Below, piece after piece: positions 44,790-51,880 of a stretch of DNA of 51,880 bases; position 1 is the stretch's first letter, and every line of letters starts with the position of its first letter. The stretch is from Acidocella aminolytica 101 = DSM 11237 (GTDB lineage: Bacteria; Pseudomonadota; Alphaproteobacteria; Acetobacterales; Acetobacteraceae). The stretch is taken from the NCBI RefSeq assembly GCF_900129125.1, contig NZ_FQVJ01000027.1, forward strand, positions 1 through 51,880, given 5' to 3'. The notes under the pieces were generated by a model that was not told the origin of the DNA, ran no database searches, and saw only the letters and a list, made by a program, of their open reading frames with translations. Position numbers and translations under genes: made by a program.

Positions 44790-46298
44790 TCAAACCTCCG
44801 GCGCGGCCACATAGCGCACCGCATCCTCGGCGGCGCGAAACAACGCCCGCGCCTTCTGTACGCTTTCCATATATTCAGCCTCGGCGTCGGAATCAGCCAC
44901 CACGCCAACGCCCGCCTGCACATACATCCGGCCGTCCTTCACCAAAGCGGTGCGCAGGCCAATACAGGTATCCATGGCCCCATTGGCGGCGAAATAGCCG
45001 ATGCATCCGGCATAAAGCCCGCGTCTTGATGGCTCCAGCTCCTCGATGATCTGCATCGCCCGCACTTTCGGCGCGCCGGAGAGCGTGCCCGCCGGGAACC
45101 CGGCAATCAGCGCATCCAGCGCCTCCAGCTCCGGCCGCAACTTGCCTTCCACCGTCGACGAAATATGCATCACATGAGAGAACCGTTCGATGGCGAAGCT
45201 CTCCGCCACCCGCACCGAACCAATCTCCGAAACCCGCCCCACATCGTTGCGTCCCAGATCGAGCAGCATCAGATGCTCGGCGCGCTCTTTCGGGTCGGCC
45301 AGCAGGTCCTGCTCCAGCGCCACATCTTCCTCGGTGGTGGCGCCGCGCTTGCGGGTACCCGCTAGGGGACGGATCGTCACCGTGCCATCACGCAACCGCA
45401 CGAGAATCTCCGGCGAGGAACCGACAGCCTGGAACGTCCCGAAATCCAGGAAGAACAGGAACGGCGCCGGGTTGATCCGGCGTAACGAGCGGTACAGCGC
45501 GAAAGGCGGCAAGGAGAAAGGCGCCTCAAAACGCTGGCTAGGGACAATCTGAAAGGCATCACCGGCGCGGATATAGTTCTTGGCAGTCTCCACAACGCCC
45601 AGAAACTCGTCCTTCGCCATATTGGAAGTCTGCTCCAGCGGCTCCAGCAGCCGCCCGGTGAGTTGCGGCACCGGCGAATCCAGCCCCTTGGCCAGCTTGT
45701 CTAGCTTGGCCTCTGCGGCTTCGTAAGCCTGGACGGCACTCACCCCCTGGCGCGGATAAACAGGGGCGGCAAGGGTCATCTCGTCGGTCACGCCGTCAAA
45801 GATGACAAGCAGACCGGGGCGGGTGAGAATCGCTTCCGGGATTCCCAGCACATCCGGCTTCAGGGCCGGAATATCCTCCATCAACCGCACCATGTCATAG
45901 CCGAGATAGCCATGCAGCCCGCCAATCACTGGCGGCAGCCCCTCGGGCACCTCCATCCGGGTTTCGGCGATCAAGGCGCGAAGGTTTTTCAACGGCGCTT
46001 CCGGCACTGGGCTGAAGGTGTCCGGTGCGGTCTGCGCGTCGCGATTCACGGCGGCGACCCCGCGCTCGCATTTCCACACCAGGTCCGGTGCCATGCCGAT
46101 CACGGAATAACGCCCGCGCGTCGCCCCGCCTTCGACACTTTCCAGCAGGAAGGAATAAGGCTGGCCATGCGCCACCTTCAAAAAGGCGGCGACGGGTGTG
46201 AGCAAATCGGCAATCCCGTGACGCCAGACCAGCGCGCCATGGCCCTGGTCATAGGCGGCGCGGAAGGTCTCGAAACGGTCTGGCGAAACGGCGTTCAT
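44790..46298 (-). CDS. trpE: Anthranilate synthase component I
   Basis: 502 residues. TrpE makes anthranilate from chorismate with ammonia from TrpG. The N-terminal part has the feedback region with LLESVEGGATRGRYSVIGMA (about 52-71), whose LLES motif binds tryptophan. The catalytic half includes RRINPAPFLFFLDFGTFQAV, RPLAGTRKRGATTEEDVALE, LDLGRNDVGRVSEIGSVRVA, and FPAGTLSGAPKVRAMQIIEE. No leader peptide with Trp codons was seen in the 19-base gap after ppiD, so attenuation of the E. coli kind is unlikely. Confidence 0.97.
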   Translation of the reverse strand: MNAVSPDRFETFRAAYDQGHGALVWRHGIADLLTPVAAFLKVAHGQPYSFLLESVEGGATRGRYSVIGMAPDLVWKCERGVAAVNRDAQTAPDTFSPVPEAPLKNLRALIAETRMEVPEGLPPVIGGLHGYLGYDMVRLMEDIPALKPDVLGIPEAILTRPGLLVIFDGVTDEMTLAAPVYPRQGVSAVQAYEAAEAKLDKLAKGLDSPVPQLTGRLLEPLEQTSNMAKDEFLGVVETAKNYIRAGDAFQIVPSQRFEAPFSLPPFALYRSLRRINPAPFLFFLDFGTFQAVGSSPEILVRLRDGTVTIRPLAGTRKRGATTEEDVALEQDLLADPKERAEHLMLLDLGRNDVGRVSEIGSVRVAESFAIERFSHVMHISSTVEGKLRPELEALDALIAGFPAGTLSGAPKVRAMQIIEELEPSRRGLYAGCIGYFAANGAMDTCIGLRTALVKDGRMYVQAGVGVVADSDAEAEYMESVQKARALFRAAEDAVRYVAAPEV

Positions 46299-46317
46299 GA
46301 TAACTCTACTTTCGTCC

Positions 46318-48192
46318 TCACTGGTAAATTTGCGCGAGCAGCTTCTGGTTGATTGTCACCTTGTCGCGTGCTTGCAGCCCGGTCAGGAAACTCCCGCCCA
46401 GATCATCCTGCAAGGTTTTATTCAGGCTGTGCTGCAAACGCGCATAGGTGGTTGGATCGCTCTGCTTGGTCGGGTGCTGGATATTGTCCAGAACCGCCAC
46501 CAGGAAGCTGTTGTGATTGCTCAACATCGTCGCCGTGCCCTGCTTCATGCTGAACAGCACGGGCACCAGCTGGTCGGGCTCGTTCTGCGGCTGGGTGGTA
46601 CGGGTATAGGACGGGCTCTGGGTGACTTGCAGCCCCGCCGCCGCGGCGGCCTTGTCCAGCGGCGTACCGGTATTCACCGCATGCATCAGATTCGCCGCGA
46701 TCACCTCGGCCTCACGCTCCTGCAGCGCCCGCTGCCAGACGCTCAGCACCTTCGCCTTGGCCTGGGCGAACGGGGTGACCGTTGGGGGAATCTCATCCTG
46801 CACGGAAACCGCATAATAGCTTCCGTTCGGCCCGTTCTTGAGCTGCGGCGCGGCGCCTTTCCGCGTGTCGAACGCGGTTTTGATGATGGCGTTGCGCAGA
46901 TCGTCACTGCCGGGAATCGGCGCCGGGGTGCCCTGCGGCGTCAGCCCGCCCGCGCTCAACGTGCCTTCCACCGCGACCAGGCCGAGATTACCCGGCAACT
47001 GATCCAGTGGCGTCTGCCCGGCCAGCGCGTCCTGCAGGGCGTTCATGTTCTTCGCGACCTCGTTCTGGGCCATTTGCAACTGCAGCTTTTGCGTCACCTG
47101 CTGGGTCAGCTGCGCCTTATCCGGCCCGTTGCTGCCCACGCCGGTCACTTTGAACAAATACATGCCCATATCGCCGGCGATGGGTCCCACAACCTGCCCC
47201 TGCTTGGCTGAGAACACCGCCTTCGCCAGTTGCGCGGAGGGGATCTGGTTCTGCTGCATCTTCTCAAGCGGTACCGGAGTCGCGTGGTAGGACTTCGCCA
47301 ACTCCTGCATCTTCTTCCAGTCCGCACCCTTCGCCCAGGCGGCTTTCAGCTGCGAGGCATCCGCCAGATCCTGCACGGAGAGCACTTGCGCGCTACGCAC
47401 CGGCACGCTGGGATTATCCGCCTCGGCACGGGCGAGGCCGGCTTGAATCTGGTCCTGAGGCACATTTTCGTGCGGCGCCAGCAGCGCAGGGGAGAGAATC
47501 ACCGCCTGTATCTTGCGGAAGGCAGGGGCAGTGAATTTGCCCTGATGGTTCAGCCAGTAACGATGCAGCACCGCGTCGGACGGGGCGGGCGGCAGGGGCT
47601 GGGTATCTTCAGGGACGGTCACCATCCCGGCGGTCCGGCGTTCACCCAGCAGGGAGAAAATCTGCGAGAGCATCGCATCCGGAACGGCTGCACCGCTGAT
47701 CAGCGGCGTGATTAACTGGCGGCCGATCACCTCATCCTTGATCTGATTGATAAACTCATTCTCCGACAGGCCATTATCCCGCAATACCTGGGAGAATTTG
47801 GCTTTGTCGAAGCTGCCATTCGTCTGGAAGGCGGGAATGGTATCCAGCACCGCGCGCACCGCTGCGTCAGGCACGCCGATATGGAACTGCACCGCCGCCT
47901 GACGAATAATCGCCTGCCGCACTGCCTCAGACAGCGCCTGCATGGCAAACTCCTGGCGCATAGCCTTGTCGGGCTGCTGGCCTTGCTGCTGCGCGTTATT
48001 GACCGCCCGCTGATAGACCGCCTGCACGGCACTTATATCAACCGGCGTGCCCGCCACCGTGGCAACGGCTGTGGAACTGCCCGTTAAAGTAAATACGTTC
48101 GAAACGCCCCAAAAGACGAAGACCACGACGAGCAGCGCGAAAAACCCACGCGCCACCCAGCTTTCCATCAAATTCCGGACCCAGACCAGCAT
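46318..48192 (-). CDS. ppiD: PpiD/SurA-type periplasmic folding factor
   Basis: 624 residues. A short cytoplasmic tail is followed by one signal-anchor membrane segment (about 14-36, GFFALLVVVFVFWGVSNVF). The periplasmic part starts with a SurA_N-like chaperone domain (AVYQRAVNNAQQQ, LLSEAV-type helices; FDKAKFSQVLRDNGLSENEF) and has a parvulin-like middle at about 240-370. This is the plan of PpiD, which helps proteins leaving the Sec channel. It is the first gene of the trp-moa-moe transcript, an arrangement known in related alphaproteobacteria; whether the parvulin domain is active cannot be told by eye. Confidence 0.85.
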   Translation of the reverse strand: MLVWVRNLMESWVARGFFALLVVVFVFWGVSNVFTLTGSSTAVATVAGTPVDISAVQAVYQRAVNNAQQQGQQPDKAMRQEFAMQALSEAVRQAIIRQAAVQFHIGVPDAAVRAVLDTIPAFQTNGSFDKAKFSQVLRDNGLSENEFINQIKDEVIGRQLITPLISGAAVPDAMLSQIFSLLGERRTAGMVTVPEDTQPLPPAPSDAVLHRYWLNHQGKFTAPAFRKIQAVILSPALLAPHENVPQDQIQAGLARAEADNPSVPVRSAQVLSVQDLADASQLKAAWAKGADWKKMQELAKSYHATPVPLEKMQQNQIPSAQLAKAVFSAKQGQVVGPIAGDMGMYLFKVTGVGSNGPDKAQLTQQVTQKLQLQMAQNEVAKNMNALQDALAGQTPLDQLPGNLGLVAVEGTLSAGGLTPQGTPAPIPGSDDLRNAIIKTAFDTRKGAAPQLKNGPNGSYYAVSVQDEIPPTVTPFAQAKAKVLSVWQRALQEREAEVIAANLMHAVNTGTPLDKAAAAAGLQVTQSPSYTRTTQPQNEPDQLVPVLFSMKQGTATMLSNHNSFLVAVLDNIQHPTKQSDPTTYARLQHSLNKTLQDDLGGSFLTGLQARDKVTINQKLLAQIYQ

Positions 48193-48218
48193 CGCTCTCT
48201 TTACCCAAAACCGCCGCC

Positions 48219-48247
48219 TCTATAGCTAGGCAACATGCTATGGGCAA
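48219..48247 (-). promoter_or_regulatory. Promoter for ppiD-trpEGDC-moaC-moeA
   Basis: On the minus strand TTGCCC (48242-48247) and TATAGA (48219-48224) are 17 bases apart. The start point would be near 48212, about 20 bases before the ppiD ATG. No TrpR-like operator was recognised. Confidence 0.6.
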
Positions 48248-48331
48248 TTCAGAGGCCGAATATCATGCCAATCGCGCAGTTTTTAACCAGTGCGGCCGCC
48301 TCATAACGCCCCCGCTCTGATGATGAAACCT

Positions 48332-48499
48332 TCAATAAAGGCCGCTCGGGGACGCGCCATTAATCAACTCGCTGGCGGGCATTTGTTGCATCTTGGCGCG
48401 GCGCGGGGCACGGGTATTATTCAGCCCTTCAATATCAGCGGCGCGCGCCAGCGGCAGCAAGACCAAGGCAAACGCCAGAACGACGAGGAAGAACAGCAT
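48332..48499 (-). CDS. Small secreted or membrane peptide, hypothetical
   Basis: 55 residues from the ATG at 48499, which has AGGAG eight bases ahead. The first 20 residues (MLFFLVVLAFALVLLPLARA) form a hydrophobic signal or anchor with an ARA-AD cleavage site. The short remainder is polar and basic (RAPRRAKMQQMPASELINGA). I do not recognise a family. It is upstream of ppiD on the same strand and divergent from tpiA. An in-frame extension back to 48574 lacks any ribosome binding site and is rejected. Confidence 0.55.
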   Translation of the reverse strand: MLFFLVVLAFALVLLPLARAADIEGLNNTRAPRRAKMQQMPASELINGASPSGLY

Positions 48500-48604
48500 C
48501 TGAAACTCTCCTCTACAGGAACCATTCAGAACATGCTGCAATGCACCATCACTAAAAATGCGCTTTCGCTGCATAGCAGCGCAGGCAAATTCTTAAACAA
48601 ACTG

Positions 48605-48610
48605 TACAAT
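48605..48610 (+). promoter_or_regulatory. Possible -10 element for tpiA
   Basis: TACAAT lies 20 bases before the tpiA ATG; the matching -35 is poor. The short leader still contains AAAAGGA as a ribosome binding site. Confidence 0.4.
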
Positions 48611-48629
48611 CAGACAAAAGGAACGCAGC

Positions 48630-49361
48630 ATGCGGCAACTTATTGCGGGTAACTGGAAAATGTTCGGCAGGCTGACGGATGTAACCCCCTTCGCCGAAGC
48701 CATGCGCGCTGCCCCCGCCCATGTGGACCTGCTGGTCTGCCCGCCTTTCACGCTGCTGGAACGGTTCGCAACGGCGCTGGAGGGGGGCCAGATGGCGCTG
48801 GGCGCTCAGAACTGCCATGCCAACCCGCAAGGGGCGCATACGGGTGACATCGCCGCGCCCATGTTGGTGGATGCCGGTGCCGCCTACGTCATTCTGGGAC
48901 ATTCTGAGCGCCGCAATGACCATGGTGAAAATAACGCCGTGATCCGCGCCAAGACCGAGTCCGCCATCGCCGCAGGTCTCATCCCCATCGTCTGCGTGGG
49001 CGAGACCGAGGGCGAGCGTGAAGCCGGCGAGGCCGAGCATGTGGTGCGTAGCCAGCTCCAGCATTCCCTGCCGCCCGGCTTCGCGGGGGTGGTGGCTTAT
49101 GAGCCTGTCTGGGCCATCGGCACCGGCCGCACCCCTACCGAGGATGACGTAAAGTCCATGCACGCCGCCATCCGCGCCGCCCTGGCCGCGCAGCTTGGGC
49201 AGGATGGCGCCAAGATCCGTATTCTTTACGGCGGTTCGGTCAAACCCGGCAACGCCGCCAGCCTGCTGGCTCTGCCCGAGGTGGGCGGCGCGCTGGTGGG
49301 CGGCGCCAGCCTAAAGGCCGAAGATTTCCTGGCCATCGCCAATGCGGCACCGCGCGGTTGA
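48630..49361 (+). CDS. tpiA: Triosephosphate isomerase
   Basis: 243 residues. It interconverts dihydroxyacetone phosphate and glyceraldehyde 3-phosphate. Catalytic residues are Lys10 (GNWKMFG), His91 (VILGHSERR) and Glu158 (VAYEPVWAIGTGRTP). The phosphate loop is ILYGGSVKPGNAASLLA. The chain is a little shorter than the usual 250, but no core element is missing. It starts the tpiA-secG-pyrG series; this order is common in alphaproteobacteria. Confidence 0.98.
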   Translation: MRQLIAGNWKMFGRLTDVTPFAEAMRAAPAHVDLLVCPPFTLLERFATALEGGQMALGAQNCHANPQGAHTGDIAAPMLVDAGAAYVILGHSERRNDHGENNAVIRAKTESAIAAGLIPIVCVGETEGEREAGEAEHVVRSQLQHSLPPGFAGVVAYEPVWAIGTGRTPTEDDVKSMHAAIRAALAAQLGQDGAKIRILYGGSVKPGNAASLLALPEVGGALVGGASLKAEDFLAIANAAPRG

Positions 49362-49416
49362 ACAATCCGCGCCCAGGCTCTAGAAGCGCGCCTGATTTTC
49401 TTTTCCGGGTTTTTCG

Positions 49417-51548
<2,132 letters not shown>

Positions 51549-51557
51549 GCCTTTAAA

Positions 51558-51583
51558 AGGCGGCTTCCTTCGGGAAGCCGCCT
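51558..51583 (+). terminator. pyrG terminator hairpin lacking a T-run
   Basis: AGGCGGCTTCC and GGAAGCCGCCT form a perfect 11-bp stem closed by TTCG. A run of T would be expected at once, but the next bases are CAGACTGCTGAC, followed by IS1182-like sequence, so the T-run was probably cut off by the insertion. Confidence 0.7.
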
Positions 51584-51596
51584 CAGACTGCTGACA

Positions 51597-51625
51597 AACC
51601 CCGTCATTTTTGGCGGGGTTTTGTT
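51597..51625 (+). terminator. Second hairpin, probably inside the insertion element
   Basis: AACCCCGTC and GGCGGGGTT (one mismatch) around a T-rich loop, followed by TTG and TTTT. It may now end the pyrG transcript and block read-through into the element. Confidence 0.55.
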
Positions 51626-51675
51626 TTATTTATTGTTTGGCTTGTAATTGTTCTGTTTGTGAGGGGGTTTCCCTC

Positions 51676-51879
51676 TCAGGCCGGGCTTGGCGTTGGTGCT
51701 TTGGTGAGTGCCATGGCGATTTTTTTGATATTTTGTGCGGTGGCGGCGAGCAGGCATTGGCAGGTGACGCCGGTTAAGCCTCGGAAGCGTGCGTAGCGGT
51801 GTCCGAGGAGTTGCTTGGCATCGGCGAAGGACCGCTCGACCGTCTCTTTTCGTCGTTTATAGATGGCCTTGCCCCATGA
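51676..51879 (-). CDS. IS1182-like DDE transposase, C-terminal part
   Basis: The last 67 codons are visible; the rest lies outside the window. KETVERSFADAKQLLGHRYA, then RFRGLTGVTCQCLLAATAQN and IKKIAMAL match the C-terminal region of IS1182-family transposases, with the Glu of ETVER as the last acidic catalytic residue. The frame is open to the window edge, so nothing here shows damage. Its orientation is toward pyrG. Confidence 0.82.
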   Translation of the reverse strand, partial: SWGKAIYKRRKETVERSFADAKQLLGHRYARFRGLTGVTCQCLLAATAQNIKKIAMALTKAPTPSPA

Positions 51880-51880
51880 G

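Larger units (their letters stand above)
51584..51880 (-). mobile_element. IS1182-like insertion sequence, one end (continues beyond window)
   Basis: The visible part is the 3' end of a transposase gene on the minus strand and about 90 bases of noncoding end. The likely outer edge is at about 51584, right after the pyrG hairpin. The terminal inverted repeat cannot be confirmed without the far end. Confidence 0.6.

Noticed and set aside
46299-46317. Tryptophan leader peptide and attenuator before trpE
   Set aside because: Only 19 bases separate ppiD and trpE, so there is no space.

Overview
This window looks like chromosomal DNA of a GC-rich alphaproteobacterium, most likely of the Acetobacteraceae (Rhodospirillales). 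The support is an alphaproteobacterial ribosomal gene order with no rpmJ or rpsD, a GTTC-N7-GTTC LexA box before lexA, a trpEGDC-moaC-moeA-lexA cluster, a two-domain cold-shock protein, a DUF1491 gene, and a short HiPIP of the type common in acidophilic members. The family assignment is inference from gene content; no database comparison was made.

Layout. Both edges are mobile DNA: a partial IS607-type serine recombinase gene (1-376) and the 3' end of an IS1182-like DDE transposase (51676-51879). Inward from the left, hisZ-purA-gtrA form a minus-strand unit, followed by a HiPIP gene, a DUF1491 gene and a plus-strand NMT1/THI5-type ABC importer (binding protein, ATPase, permease). A back-to-back terminator pair at 7700-7784 closes this part.

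From 7805 to 35312 nearly everything lies on the minus strand and is the translation and transcription superlocus. In transcription order it is rplKAJL-rpoBC, a terminator, rpsL-rpsG-tuf, the S10 genes (rpsJ to rpsQ), the spc genes (rplN to adk), and the alpha genes (rpsM-rpsK-rpoA-rplQ). Likely promoters lie before rplK, rpsL and rpsM. fusA is missing between rpsG and tuf, and secE-nusG are missing before rplK. A strong intrinsic terminator sits directly before secY, inside the spc block.

The right side holds pncA and an overlapping VOC gene, a double cold-shock protein divergent from a DEAD-box RNA helicase, and an SDR gene whose usual catalytic Tyr position is Ile. A minus-strand operon ppiD-trpE-trpG-trpD-trpC-moaC-moeA-lexA follows, then a small secreted or membrane peptide gene, then plus-strand tpiA-secG-pyrG. 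The pyrG terminator hairpin has lost its T-run and abuts the IS1182-like sequence.

The window is mainly housekeeping. I found no CRISPR array, tRNA, rRNA, phage, toxin-antitoxin or recognisable defence system. The points worth a second look are regulatory and structural: the pre-secY terminator, the displaced fusA and secE-nusG, the Tyr-less SDR, the IS junction at the pyrG terminator, and two unexplained hydrophobic or coding-poor stretches at 377-757 and 3652-4120.
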